This document shows, one piece after another, positions 25,332 through 34,656 of a stretch of DNA of 64,000 nt; the stretch's first letter is position 1, and the number at the start of each line of letters is the position of its first letter. This DNA is from Fimbriimonas sp. (lineage in GTDB: Bacteria; Armatimonadota; Fimbriimonadia; Fimbriimonadales; Fimbriimonadaceae). Made by a program: the position numbers and the translations under genes. The notes beneath the pieces were generated by a model. It did no database searches. It had not been told where the DNA came from and saw only the letters and a list, made by a program, of their open reading frames with translations. The stretch spans positions 1 through 64,000 of the forward strand of contig JARLGV010000106.1 in assembly GCA_031292555.1 (NCBI GenBank), written 5' to 3'.

Positions 25332-27761
25332 ATGGCTCCCTCGCGAGACTTCTCGATTGGCTTGGCCGCATTTGCTGCAATTGGCATTCTAATGGCTTCA
25401 ACCTCCAGACGAAAGCCCGTCTTGCCGAATCTGACCAGCTTGGACGGCGCAACTCTACTTCCGAACGGCTGGAAAGTGACTCCGGCAGGTAGATCGATCG
25501 ACTTGGCAGGCGATATGCCGCTCAAGATGGCATTCTCAAATGACGGCTCTCGGCTCTTCGTGGTCACCGCCGGCTGGCATAACCAAGGGATCACTTCGAT
25601 CGATACTGCGAACGGCCTAGCCGAGGGTTTCACGGACCTGGGAAACGCATGGGCTGGTCTTGCCGTTGGCGCCAATCGGATTTTCGTCTCCGGTGGGGCA
25701 ATGCCGGTGCGATCGCTTCAGGTCGAACCGACCTTGGCGAGGCTGGAGGACATTCAGGCCACACTTGAAGCTCCGAAGGCGAATGGACGAAAGCGGGCGA
25801 CCGGTCAGTTCGTGGCCGGACTGGCGCTTGCCGACGGTGACCTTTTTGCGGTCGACACTTCTGCAGACAGCATAGCCAAGCTTGCTGGCCCTTCATTCAA
25901 GGAGATTTCAAGCCTCAAGGTGGGCTACCGGCCCTTTGGGATCGCAGCTTCGCCGGACGGAAAGGTGCTCGCCGTGTCGAACTGGGGCGACCAGTCGGTT
26001 TCGCTCATCGACGCGGCCCATTTGGTCGAAACCCAGCGCGTGCCGGTCGGCAGTCACCCAAACGAGCTTGTGTGGTCCCCTGACGGCCGGCTCTTTGTGG
26101 CGAATGCCGGATCGGACGACGTGACGGTTATCCGCGATGGCAAGGCCATCGAAACGATCAAAACCCGCCTGAGTCCACGCGACTCCATGGGGTCCACGCC
26201 GGATGCTCTGGCCATCTCCCCCGACTCGAAGACGCTATATGTGGCAAACGCCGATAACAACGATGTCGCAGTGATCGATGTCTCCCATGCCACGTCGATC
26301 GTTACTGGCTTCATCCCGACCGGCTGGTATCCATCCGCGCTTGCGGTTTCGCCTGATGGGAAGAAGCTCTATATTGGAACCGGCAAGGGGCTCAAGTTCG
26401 ACGCCAATGCGCCTGCTCAGACGAAGTTCGTGCGCACGGAATACGACGGCAAGAAGAAGTACGACTATATCGGTGGAGTTCTATCCGGCCACGTCAATGT
26501 CGTCGACATTCCGGACGAGTCACGTTTGTCGCGATACACGCGTCAAGTGACCTCGAACATGCCCACGGCTGCAGCGGGAGGAATCAGTCCGACCCAGCAG
26601 GAGACGGCAGTACACGGGATCCTTCGCAAGATCAAACACGTCGTATACGTCATCCGCGAAAACCGAACGTACGACCAAGTGTTCGGTGATCTGCCGAAAG
26701 GGAACAACGACCCGAACCTGGTGCTCTTTGGCAAAGAGGTCACTCCAAACGCCCATGCACTTGCAACCCGGTTCGTCCAACTTGACAACCTTTATTGTAA
26801 CGGCGAGGTCTCGGAGGATGGACATCAATGGTGCGATTCGGCATACTGCACCGACTTCACGGAGAAGGCGTGGGTCAACTCTTATTCGGGGCGAGGAGAG
26901 CCTGCTGCCGATGAACGATTGACGGCGTCTCCCGCCGGCTACCTGTGGGACGATTGTCGGGTGCATCACGTCAGCTACTACACCTACGGGGAGTTCTCCA
27001 GCTTCAAGTCGGATCCGAACTCGCCGCCGGTATTCACGGGGGTCAAGGGGTTGGAAGGCCATGCTAGTCTGGCATGGGCCCAGGCGGGACGAGAAGCGGG
27101 ACTAGATCGAGACTACAAGAAGGCCAAGGTATTCATCGACGATCTCCATCACGCGGAGAAGGCCAACGACTGGCCCTCCTTCATGGTCATGTCGCTCGGC
27201 GAAGACCATACGAGCGGGCTCAGGGCCGGTTCCTATACGCCACAAGCCTCGGTTGCTTCGAACGATTTGGGCCTTGCCGAGATGATCGACGCAGTGAGCC
27301 ACTCAAAGTTCTGGAAGGACACCGCTTTCTTCGTGATCGAGGACGATGCTCAAAACGGCCCCGACCACGTCGATGCCCATCGCACGGTCGGACTGATCAT
27401 CTCGCCGTACATCAAGCGCGGCACACTCGACAGCACCCAGTACACGACGGCAAGCTTCGTTCGAACAATCGAGCTCATTCTAGGATTGCCTCCGATGACT
27501 CAGTTCGACCAGAAAGCGACCCCGATCATCGCGCCGTTCACACCCAAGCCCAATCTCACTCCGTACACGGCGCTCTCCGAAACCGTCGCGCTGGAGTCTC
27601 GCAACGGTGAGAACACGGCCCTTGCTCAAGAGAGTGCAGAACTCGACTGGTCAGCCTTTGATCGCGCCGATCCAGACAAGCTAAACGAGATTCTGTGGAA
27701 GGCAATCAAGCCTGGCAAGGCGATGCCTTCGCCGACGCGAAGCGCGCACATTGTCCGGTGA
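25332..27761 (+). CDS. YncE-type beta-propeller fused to phosphoesterase/alkaline phosphatase-like domain
   Basis: An 809-residue exported protein. Hydrophobic N terminus FSIGLAAFAAIGILMAS acts as signal or anchor. Residues about 40-420 are YVTN/YncE propeller blades (GYRPFGIAASPDGKVLAVSN, LFVANAGSDDVTVI, TLYVANADNNDVAVID). Residues about 430-760 are a phosphoesterase-type (alkaline phosphatase superfamily) domain: VYVIRENRTYDQVFGDL, GEVSEDGHQWCDSAY, MVMSLGEDHTSG and FFVIEDDAQNGPDHVDAHR, which hold the likely metal ligands. The fusion is a known bifunctional layout. The ATG is chosen because it directly precedes the signal segment, with GGAAAG about 11 bases upstream. The M1 peptidase follows closely. 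Substrate unknown. Confidence 0.9.
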   Translation: MAPSRDFSIGLAAFAAIGILMASTSRRKPVLPNLTSLDGATLLPNGWKVTPAGRSIDLAGDMPLKMAFSNDGSRLFVVTAGWHNQGITSIDTANGLAEGFTDLGNAWAGLAVGANRIFVSGGAMPVRSLQVEPTLARLEDIQATLEAPKANGRKRATGQFVAGLALADGDLFAVDTSADSIAKLAGPSFKEISSLKVGYRPFGIAASPDGKVLAVSNWGDQSVSLIDAAHLVETQRVPVGSHPNELVWSPDGRLFVANAGSDDVTVIRDGKAIETIKTRLSPRDSMGSTPDALAISPDSKTLYVANADNNDVAVIDVSHATSIVTGFIPTGWYPSALAVSPDGKKLYIGTGKGLKFDANAPAQTKFVRTEYDGKKKYDYIGGVLSGHVNVVDIPDESRLSRYTRQVTSNMPTAAAGGISPTQQETAVHGILRKIKHVVYVIRENRTYDQVFGDLPKGNNDPNLVLFGKEVTPNAHALATRFVQLDNLYCNGEVSEDGHQWCDSAYCTDFTEKAWVNSYSGRGEPAADERLTASPAGYLWDDCRVHHVSYYTYGEFSSFKSDPNSPPVFTGVKGLEGHASLAWAQAGREAGLDRDYKKAKVFIDDLHHAEKANDWPSFMVMSLGEDHTSGLRAGSYTPQASVASNDLGLAEMIDAVSHSKFWKDTAFFVIEDDAQNGPDHVDAHRTVGLIISPYIKRGTLDSTQYTTASFVRTIELILGLPPMTQFDQKATPIIAPFTPKPNLTPYTALSETVALESRNGENTALAQESAELDWSAFDRADPDKLNEILWKAIKPGKAMPSPTRSAHIVR

Positions 27762-27785
27762 TCATGCCGAGGAGGCGGGGCCTGG

Positions 27786-27791
27786 TAGTCT
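27786..27791 (+). promoter_or_regulatory. TANNNT box seven bases before the M1 peptidase ATG
   Basis: TAGTCT lies seven bases ahead of the ATG at 27799, in the short gap after the phosphoesterase gene. No good -35 is evident, and read-through from upstream is also possible. Confidence 0.25.
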
Positions 27792-27798
27792 CACCGTC

Positions 27799-29172
27799 AT
27801 GTCTCGTACGACCTGCATACTCGTTTGCGCTGCCTTGGCCCCCTGTGTATGGGCGCAGGATGCCGGAATCGGGGATCCAGCGTTCCCGACGTTGGGGAAT
27901 AGGGGCTACTTGGCAGGCCACTACGCGCTCAAGCTGACGTTCGACCCGTCCACCGACGCGATGGACGCGGACGTGACGATGAGCGGGGTTGCCACTTCGC
28001 GCCTCAGTGAAATCAGTCTGGATTTCACAGGGTTCACGATACGTTCGGTAACGCTTAACGGGCATCCCGTCAAGTTCCGCCGCTCGATCGGCAAACTCTA
28101 CGTCAAAACAGGCCTCGGCTCGGGCGAGAAATTCACGTTGGAGACTTGCTACTCGGGCAAGCCGGTACAGACGCAATCGGCGGCGCTCCCCGCCGGGATG
28201 AAATCTGGCTGGATACCCTATTTGGGCGGTGCAGTCGCGGCGTGCGAGCCGGATCTCGCTCACACGTGGTTCCCGTGCAACGATCATCCGCTCGACAAGG
28301 CAACCTTCGATTTCCAACTCACCACGCCTCGACCCAATGTGGCAATCGCCAACGGCAAGCGCGTCCAGTCGACCGGTACGAATTACCGGTTCTCCTTGGA
28401 CAAGCCAACTCTAACCTGCATGGCAACTGCCGTCTTTGGTCAGTTCACAGCGGTCTCAGGGCCATCTGCCCAAGGCGTCCCCATCACGAGCTACGTAGCG
28501 AAGGGGGTCAGCCAAGCGGCCAGAGATCGATTGAAGTTGCTGCCGAAATACATGAAGATCCTGACCGATCGCCTTGGTCCCTATCCTTTCGACACCTACG
28601 GAGCCGTGCTGCTTCCGACAGCGCTTGCCCAATCCAATGAACTGATGGCAGGGTCAGCACTGGAGACGACTACTCTTCCCCTATTCGGTCCGTTCACGGA
28701 AGCGGCTCCAGCCATTCTGATCCACGAGCTATCGCATCAGTGGATGGGAAACTGCGTGAGCGTCACCCACTGGGGCGACGACATTTGGTGGGTCGAGGGC
28801 TTCGCTCAATACGCGGAGTGGCTGCTTGTCGAATCCGAGCATGGACGCGAGGCATATGAGAACGAGGTGGCATCGGCTTATAGCCAGGCGACAGCCCAAA
28901 CGCACTGGCTGAAACCGGGCCATCTACCCACCGAGGATCTTTTTTCGATGCGCAGCTATATCGGCGGTGCGCTTACGTTTCACGCTCTGAGGCGAACGGT
29001 CGGCGACGTGCAGTTCAATCAGATTCTCCGTCAGTTCGTCGAGAAGCACCGGTACGGCAACGCGTCCGCCAAGGACTGGATCGCGATTTCAAGCCAAATT
29101 GCGAAACGAGATATGTCCCCGTTCTTCAACGCGTGGCTCTACGGAGACAAAAATCCGCCATTACCGCGGTAG
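27799..29172 (+). CDS. Secreted M1-family zinc aminopeptidase
   Basis: A 457-residue exported metallopeptidase. Signal peptide MSRTTCILVCAALAPCVWA with cleavage before QD. The zinc site is HELSHQW (His309, Glu310, His313) followed by Glu333 in WWVEGFAQYAEW, the gluzincin arrangement of the M1 family. The N-terminal 200 residues are the beta-rich M1 saddle domain (TWFPCNDHPLDKATF is the usual WFPCxDxP phrase). The exopeptidase motif GxMEN is replaced by SALETTTL, so aminopeptidase specificity is uncertain. It is short, lacking the C-terminal helical domain. The ATG is chosen at the signal peptide. Confidence 0.9.
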   Translation: MSRTTCILVCAALAPCVWAQDAGIGDPAFPTLGNRGYLAGHYALKLTFDPSTDAMDADVTMSGVATSRLSEISLDFTGFTIRSVTLNGHPVKFRRSIGKLYVKTGLGSGEKFTLETCYSGKPVQTQSAALPAGMKSGWIPYLGGAVAACEPDLAHTWFPCNDHPLDKATFDFQLTTPRPNVAIANGKRVQSTGTNYRFSLDKPTLTCMATAVFGQFTAVSGPSAQGVPITSYVAKGVSQAARDRLKLLPKYMKILTDRLGPYPFDTYGAVLLPTALAQSNELMAGSALETTTLPLFGPFTEAAPAILIHELSHQWMGNCVSVTHWGDDIWWVEGFAQYAEWLLVESEHGREAYENEVASAYSQATAQTHWLKPGHLPTEDLFSMRSYIGGALTFHALRRTVGDVQFNQILRQFVEKHRYGNASAKDWIAISSQIAKRDMSPFFNAWLYGDKNPPLPR

Positions 29173-29265
29173 CCTGGCGCTTACGAGCGATAGCCCACTA
29201 CGGAGCCCCGTCCGACTCGCACAACCCCAACCTTCCAATACTCCTCAATCTCCAACTAGCTTGGC

Positions 29266-29805
29266 TTACTGCTCGGGCAGCCAAATATCCAGACCGGTCT
29301 GCTGAGAGATTCGGACAATATCGATTCCGACTGGATCGGTCATCCTCCCGGGCGAAACTAGCGAGTGGGTCGTGACGTACTTCAACGACTTGAGGGTTGC
29401 GGCCAGCTCTTTGATGAGCCCGATGCACGCATCGATCTGCTCCCTCGGATAGGGGTCGGCGCCATCATTGTCATTGACGAGGCTGATACCGATCGAATAC
29501 TCGTTGACACTCGTCAGTTCCACGAAGTTAAAGTGGGCATCCTGCTGTTTCGATGTGCCACGGGCAGCTTCGTGTGGACCATAAGAGTTGCCGGCGTGAA
29601 ACGCAACTGCCGAATAGGGGACGCACTTATGTGAAAGTCCGGTCCGGTCGATAATGTAGTGGTAGCTCAGGCCCTGAGACTTGAGCTGGGCGACAGCGCT
29701 GCTGACATTCTCGCAAGGAGTCGCGTGCAACACCACCGTATCAATATGCGTCGCGCCCCGACGCGGACGGTGAGCCAACCATGGCTGAATCGTCTCCACA
29801 CTCAT
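29266..29805 (-). CDS. Amidase_2 family N-acetylmuramoyl-L-alanine amidase
   Basis: A 179-residue T7-lysozyme/AmpD-type amidase. Zinc ligands and catalytic phrases are VVLHATPC, LSYHYIIDRTG, VAFHAGNSY and TTHSLVSPGRMTDP. The family cleaves the bond between MurNAc and L-Ala in peptidoglycan. No signal peptide is present, which fits an AmpD-like recycling enzyme in the cytoplasm, although export by another route cannot be excluded. The ATG has a GAGGGGG site eight bases upstream. No ampG or ampC is nearby. Confidence 0.88.
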   Translation of the reverse strand: MSVETIQPWLAHRPRRGATHIDTVVLHATPCENVSSAVAQLKSQGLSYHYIIDRTGLSHKCVPYSAVAFHAGNSYGPHEAARGTSKQQDAHFNFVELTSVNEYSIGISLVNDNDGADPYPREQIDACIGLIKELAATLKSLKYVTTHSLVSPGRMTDPVGIDIVRISQQTGLDIWLPEQ

Positions 29806-29905
29806 TTCCGGTCCCCCTCGATCAGAATCGCATCTTCATTATTCGATGAAATACGCACTGAACGAAACGGTTTTCGCCCGCCAGGCCGGACTATCCGAAA
29901 TACCT

Positions 29906-29929
29906 GGTAACGGCTCAAAGGCCGTTACC
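29906..29929 (-). terminator. Perfect 9-bp hairpin after the SGNH hydrolase gene
   Basis: GGTAACGGC (29906-29914) pairs with GCCGTTACC (29921-29929) around TCAAAG, 15 bases beyond the stop of the minus-strand hydrolase gene. Only a short T-group follows on that strand. Confidence 0.5.
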
Positions 29930-29943
29930 GAAAGCAAACTCTC

Positions 29944-30750
29944 TCAGCGCAATCGAGCCTCTTTAGCGACTTCACCTTGAACTCGTTCCTGCTCCGAAGG
30001 CGAGATGCCCAGGCCAGACAGGATGGTGTGAGCCATGACCTCATTGCCCGAACCGTTCATGTGGACTCCGTCGATCGTCAGAAGGTTGTCGTGTCCGCCC
30101 GTGCCCTTCCGATAGGCTTGAATCAGGGCGCGGAACGGTTTCTGAAAGTCCACGAACGGGCAGTGGTGGGCGCGCGCGATCTCTCGGAGTACCCCATTGT
30201 ATTTCGCAGCCTTCGCGTTCTCGCGGTTAGAGAGATCCTCTTCGATAACCGTAGTGGAAAGCATCACGACCCTGATACCGGCCGTCTGAGCTTGAGCAAC
30301 CATCGTATCGACGTTTCGACGGTAGTCGTCGATTGGAACCCCTCGTGGCCCGTCCCCAAGCGGGTGGTTGTCGTAGAACCCATGCCAAACGTCGTTAACA
30401 CCCACACTGATCGTAACCAAGTCAGGTTTGCGATCCAGCACATCTCTCTGGTAGCGGGCGATCATGTCCGTCGATTTATGTCCGGAGATCCCTGCATTCA
30501 GAGTTTCGATGGTCTGGTCCGGATAAAGGTTCTTCAGGTAGTGCCGAACCAGCCAAACGTACCCACCCGGCCCCTCACCCATTTGGGTGATGCTGTCGCC
30601 CAGGCATACGACCCGGTGCACGCCCTTAAGTAGCGGAGGAATCTCTCCGGTCCGCCCCAAAGCCTGAAGAGAGATCACAAACAATAATGCGGTCGACCAA
30701 ACAGTCGTGCCGATTCGAAAGATAGTGCGGGAAGCAGTCTTGCTCAACAT
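29944..30750 (-). CDS. Secreted SGNH/GDSL hydrolase
   Basis: A 268-residue exported esterase. The N terminus has a basic stretch then WSTALLFVISLQALG, a signal peptide. The four SGNH blocks are visible: CLGDSITQMG (Ser53), AGISGHKS (Gly), SVGVNDVW (Asn), and TIDGVHMNGSG (Asp and His). This branch includes rhamnogalacturonan and carbohydrate acetylesterases and lysophospholipases; with the GH172 and DUF4038 enzymes in the window, deacetylation of glycans is plausible but not shown. A TAACAT box is nine bases before the ATG. Confidence 0.9.
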   Translation of the reverse strand: MLSKTASRTIFRIGTTVWSTALLFVISLQALGRTGEIPPLLKGVHRVVCLGDSITQMGEGPGGYVWLVRHYLKNLYPDQTIETLNAGISGHKSTDMIARYQRDVLDRKPDLVTISVGVNDVWHGFYDNHPLGDGPRGVPIDDYRRNVDTMVAQAQTAGIRVVMLSTTVIEEDLSNRENAKAAKYNGVLREIARAHHCPFVDFQKPFRALIQAYRKGTGGHDNLLTIDGVHMNGSGNEVMAHTILSGLGISPSEQERVQGEVAKEARLR

Positions 30751-30759
30751 GCTTCGCCC

Positions 30760-30765
30760 ATGTTA
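30760..30765 (-). promoter_or_regulatory. TAACAT box nine bases before the SGNH hydrolase ATG
   Basis: TAACAT fits TANNNT and lies nine bases ahead of the ATG at 30750, implying a leader of only a few bases. Confidence 0.3.
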
Positions 30766-30791
30766 TCACGCGAACCGGCGATGAAGGATTT

Positions 30792-31088
30792 CTAGGCGGT
30801 CGGGCTTGCGCTGATCGGAGGGGGAGGAGGTGGCGGTGTGCCGATTCTCGTCACCACGACAGTGAAATGTGAAGCATACACTGCGACTGCGGCGACCGCA
30901 GCCAAAATAGGTACCAATACGGCACCGATAACACCGACGATTATGGGGAACTCGACGACAGTATGCCCTTCCTCGTTTTTTACCACGAGGTGGGTGACAT
31001 TCCCTTCCTGAATAAGCTTCTCAGTCTCTTTGAGAAGCTCTTCACCGGATATCTTCAGTTCTTCGGTCCACGATCTCGATTCGTCCAT
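30792..31088 (-). CDS. DUF4342-containing membrane protein
   Basis: A 98-residue protein matching the DUF4342 pattern: WTEELKISGEELLKETEKL, EGNVTHLVVKNEEG, VVEFPIIVGVIGAVLVPILAAVAAVAVY (one long hydrophobic segment) and TVVVTRIG. The end is a PPPPPPP tail. The start at 31088 has a GAGGAG site ten bases upstream and is preferred to an upstream in-frame start that would add 21 atypical residues. It lies 100 bases after kdpE on the same strand and may share its transcript. Function of DUF4342 is not known. Confidence 0.83.
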   Translation of the reverse strand: MDESRSWTEELKISGEELLKETEKLIQEGNVTHLVVKNEEGHTVVEFPIIVGVIGAVLVPILAAVAAVAVYASHFTVVVTRIGTPPPPPPPISASPTA

Positions 31089-31188
31089 TTGTCTACTACT
31101 CCTCATACATCGGCGATATGCCTCATTGGATACCGCTAATGAGCTGTCCACGTTGCTGTTTACCGACTTTGACGTTCGGAATCGGACT

Positions 31189-31884
31189 TCAGTCCACTAA
31201 AAGCCGGTAGCCCACGCCAGGTTCGGTAGCGATGTGCTTTGGCCGGGCGGGTTCGCTTTCCAGCTTGTGGCGCAACTGCCCCATGTAGACGCGCAGATAG
31301 TGCGTCTCTTCGCAATAGGCCGGTCCCCACACCTCCATAAGAAGCTGCCGGTGCGTCAGCACCATGCCCTGATGGCGTACGAGCATCGACAGCAGTTTGA
31401 ATTCGATCGGAGTTAGGTGAACTTCTTTACACGCGACAAAAACCCGACGCATGGGCAAATCGACCTTGAGCTCGCCAGACTCGTAGACCGGTTCGGCCTC
31501 AGCGCCCTTCGATCTGGCAACATGGCGAAGCGTAACGCGGATGCGTGCCAGCAACTCGCCGACGCCGAACGGCTTCGTCAAGTAATCGTCGGCTCCCGCG
31601 TCGAGTGCCTCAATCTTGTCCTTTTCGCGCCCCCTGGCAGAAAGAACGATTATTGGAACCTGGGTCCACTCGCGTAGTTGTCGGGCAACGTCGATTCCGT
31701 CGATATCGGGCAGGCCCAAGTCTAGGAGAACCACGTCGGGATTGGTTCGAGCCACCAACCGAATCCCCTCGGTTCCGTTTTCCGCTTCGAAAAACTCCGA
31801 ATCGGAAGGGTCAAAACTCGCCCGCAAAAAGCGGCGCATCTGCACTTCATCGTCAATAACGACGATCTTAGGACGATCAGCCAA
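31189..31884 (-). CDS. kdpE: KdpE-like OmpR-family response regulator
   Basis: A 231-residue two-domain regulator. The receiver (1-115) has the acidic pocket VVIDDE, the phosphoryl Asp in DVVLLDLGLPDIDG, IIVLSARG and the conserved Lys in YLTKPFG; the C-terminal winged helix (135-231) has HLTPIEFKLLSMLVRH and THYLRVYMGQLRHKLE, very like KdpE. The TTG start overlaps kdpD by 8 bases and has GGAGGTG five to six bases upstream; a start further upstream would lie deeper inside kdpD with no ribosome site. It would be phosphorylated by KdpD and normally activates kdpFABC, which is not in the window. Confidence 0.92.
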   Translation of the reverse strand: MADRPKIVVIDDEVQMRRFLRASFDPSDSEFFEAENGTEGIRLVARTNPDVVLLDLGLPDIDGIDVARQLREWTQVPIIVLSARGREKDKIEALDAGADDYLTKPFGVGELLARIRVTLRHVARSKGAEAEPVYESGELKVDLPMRRVFVACKEVHLTPIEFKLLSMLVRHQGMVLTHRQLLMEVWGPAYCEETHYLRVYMGQLRHKLESEPARPKHIATEPGVGYRLLVD

Positions 31885-34555
31885 GCGGCACCTCCGGCAC
31901 CGATTCACTCATGGGCAAAGTCATCATAAACGATACCCCTCCCTCCTGGTTGTTTATCGCACGGATCGTTCCGCCATGTGCCTCCATGATGGACTTACAG
32001 ATCGTAAGCCCGAGACCAAAGCCCTGAGTCGCCTTCGGGGAAGTCCGATAGAACTTGTCGAAGATGCGGTCTTCCTCGCCCTCCGCCAAGCACGGCCCGT
32101 TGTTCGCCACTTCGAGAATGACCTGCCCTGGAGTCGTATGGGCGCTCACCTTCACTTCGGTTCCCGCCGGCGTATGGCGTGCGGCGTTCTCAAGCAGGTT
32201 GACGATGGCCTGCTCTACCAAGACGCCGTCGACCATGAGCAATGGAATATCGGCTGCGAGTTCTGTTTTGACGATATGGCACTGAAGCAGGTGCTCCGTC
32301 CGTGATAGCGCCGATCCCACAAGCTCTTCGATCGACTGCCACTCTCGATTAAGTTCCACGCCGCCCGAATCGAGTCGTGTCATGTCAAGCAGGTTCCGAA
32401 CCTGACGTCCCAAACGTTCCGATTCCACCGCGATCGCCTGGGCCAACTCGAGGTCTCGCGAGTCGGTCAAATGGACGCTTTCCCGCAATCGGTCAGCAGC
32501 CCCGGAGATGATTGTCAGCGGTGTTCGCAAGTCGTGAGAGACCGAGCTAAGCAGGCTGTTGCGGAGCCTTTCCTTTTCCACCTGAAGCATCGCCTGGTGG
32601 GAGTCTTTTGCGAGATTCGTGCGCTCTACAGCGACGGCCAACTGGTTGGCGAAGTTCTCGAGAAAATGCAACTGTGCCGGATCTCGAACCGGGTCGCCAG
32701 TCCACTTCACGGCTAGAACACCCACGCATCCGTTCTCGGCGTTCAGCGGCAGAAAGAGTCCCTCCGATCCCGGGAGAGTGTCGGTGCCTGCGCCGGCCAT
32801 TTTCCCGTGGTCCAGCACCCAAAGCGCCACCGCGTTTTCGTTCGGCTTGAACTCGAATTTCGATTCGGATTCGGGTCCGGAGAAGAGTTTCCCGGTGGCC
32901 CTGCTTTTGATCAGGACGCCGACATCGCAACCGAAGACCTCTTTGATCTTTGCCGCGGTAAAGGTACCGATCTCGATGCGGCTGCGAGTAGCCGACAGCT
33001 TTCGGCTCAAGTTGAACAGGGCCGCCGTACGGCGCTCTCGAATCGAGGCGGCAACCGTCTGCTCGCGAAGCCTGGCGGTGAGTGTGCTGGTAAGGAGCGC
33101 CACCACGAGCATAACCGCAAACGTGAAGATGTATTGGACGTCGGAGACGGCAAAGGACTTGGTTGGTGGAACGAAGAAGAAATCGAATGTCCCAACCGCC
33201 AAGAACGCGGCGAGGGTAGCCGCCCATCGGCTCTTTCGGCTAGCGACGTAGGTCACCCCGAGCAGATAGACCATCACAAGATTGATCCGCTCAAACCTGT
33301 TGAACATCAGTGAGCAGATACCAGTCGCAGCAAGAGTCACGCCAGCCGCCAACCCGTACCCGCGCCAATCCGTTCTCTCGGTCTGCTTGGGAATCAGCCG
33401 TTGGGGGGTACCGGTCGTGTCCGTTCCGGTGATAACAAGAACGTTTATATCTCCGCTATGCCGCACCATGGTATCGACGACCGAGCCAAATACCAGTTCT
33501 CGCCAACGATGACGGATCGGCTTTCCGACCATGATCGTCGTCACGTTGCGCGACTGGGCAAACCGGATGACCTCGGAGACGATGTCCTGTCCGCTTAGGG
33601 TGACTGTCTCGGCGCCCAGGTTCTCGGCCAAACGCAGGGCCTCAACGACCCGCACACGATCGGCCTCGCCGAGCATCGACTGGCGAGGGCTATCGACACT
33701 CACCGCGATAAGCTCGGCATGGAGCGTTCCAGCCATCCTGGCCGCCGCCCGAACGACGCGAAGGCTCATTTTGTTGGGACCGACGCAAACGACAATGCGC
33801 TCTTTGGTGTGCCATGGCTCCAGCGCGCCTTCCGCCGCCCGGTATGTACGGACCTGGCGGTCGACCCGCTCGGCAGTATGGCGCAAAGCAAGTTCGCGCA
33901 GCGCCGAGAGATTGCTCTTCTTGAAGAAGCTGCTTAGGGCTTGGTCCACTTTCGTCGGAACGTAAACCTTTCCTTCATGGAGCCTTTGGATTAGCTCCTG
34001 CGGTGGAATATCGACGACTTCGACCTCGTCGGCATCGTAAACGAGAGAGTCGGGAATCGTCTCCGTGACGACAATTCCTGTGATCTGTGCCACCACGTCG
34101 TTGAGGCTCTCGATGTGCTGAATATTCACGGTAGTGAACACATCGATTCCCTCTTGAAGAAGCTCCTGAACGTCTTGCCAGCGCTTCTTGTGGCGCGCCC
34201 CGGGCGCATTGGAATGGGCGAGTTCGTCAACCAGGACAAGCTGAGGCTTACGGCGCACCGCCGCGTCCAGGTCGAACTCCTTGATCGAAACTCCCCGATA
34301 ATCGTGCGTCGCCAAAGGCACTTGTTCGAGGCCCACCGTCAGAGCCTCCGTTTCCGGACGACCATGGGGCTCTACATAACCGATCACGACGTCTTCCCCG
34401 CGACGCTTGGCCTCTTGGCCGTCGCTCAACATCGCGTAGGTCTTTCCAACGCCGGCGGCCATGCCAAGGTAGATCTTGATTCGGCCGCGCCCGTTGCTGC
34501 GCTCCTCTTCCTTCAACTGCGCAAGCAGTGCGTCCGGGTCCGGTCTATCGGCCAT
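31877..34555 (-). CDS. kdpD: KdpD osmosensitive potassium-channel sensor histidine kinase
   Basis: An 892-residue sensor kinase of full KdpD length. Order: N-terminal KdpD domain with Walker-type GMAAGVGKTYAM (about 30-40) and VDELAHSNAPG; universal stress domain (about 250-375, ERIVVCVGPN, TTIMVGKPIRHRW); four membrane helices (about 400-510); GAF domain (about 530-665); HisKA with SHDLRTPLTIISG; HATPase with LLENAARHTP and FGLGLTICK. KdpD senses low K+ or osmotic shift, and c-di-AMP in some lineages, and controls KdpE. The gene overlaps kdpE. kdpFABC is absent nearby, so this is an orphan pair in this window and may control other K+ uptake or stress genes. Confidence 0.95.
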   Translation of the reverse strand: MADRPDPDALLAQLKEEERSNGRGRIKIYLGMAAGVGKTYAMLSDGQEAKRRGEDVVIGYVEPHGRPETEALTVGLEQVPLATHDYRGVSIKEFDLDAAVRRKPQLVLVDELAHSNAPGARHKKRWQDVQELLQEGIDVFTTVNIQHIESLNDVVAQITGIVVTETIPDSLVYDADEVEVVDIPPQELIQRLHEGKVYVPTKVDQALSSFFKKSNLSALRELALRHTAERVDRQVRTYRAAEGALEPWHTKERIVVCVGPNKMSLRVVRAAARMAGTLHAELIAVSVDSPRQSMLGEADRVRVVEALRLAENLGAETVTLSGQDIVSEVIRFAQSRNVTTIMVGKPIRHRWRELVFGSVVDTMVRHSGDINVLVITGTDTTGTPQRLIPKQTERTDWRGYGLAAGVTLAATGICSLMFNRFERINLVMVYLLGVTYVASRKSRWAATLAAFLAVGTFDFFFVPPTKSFAVSDVQYIFTFAVMLVVALLTSTLTARLREQTVAASIRERRTAALFNLSRKLSATRSRIEIGTFTAAKIKEVFGCDVGVLIKSRATGKLFSGPESESKFEFKPNENAVALWVLDHGKMAGAGTDTLPGSEGLFLPLNAENGCVGVLAVKWTGDPVRDPAQLHFLENFANQLAVAVERTNLAKDSHQAMLQVEKERLRNSLLSSVSHDLRTPLTIISGAADRLRESVHLTDSRDLELAQAIAVESERLGRQVRNLLDMTRLDSGGVELNREWQSIEELVGSALSRTEHLLQCHIVKTELAADIPLLMVDGVLVEQAIVNLLENAARHTPAGTEVKVSAHTTPGQVILEVANNGPCLAEGEEDRIFDKFYRTSPKATQGFGLGLTICKSIMEAHGGTIRAINNQEGGVSFMMTLPMSESVPEVPLG

Positions 34556-34656
34556 CCTTACTTCTCGCTTACAGTGTGGCAGTCCACTCCTGTCGCGCGA
34601 ATCAATTTTTCATCAATTCGGGCCCGACCCATGAGAGCCGGACCCGTCATGGAATC

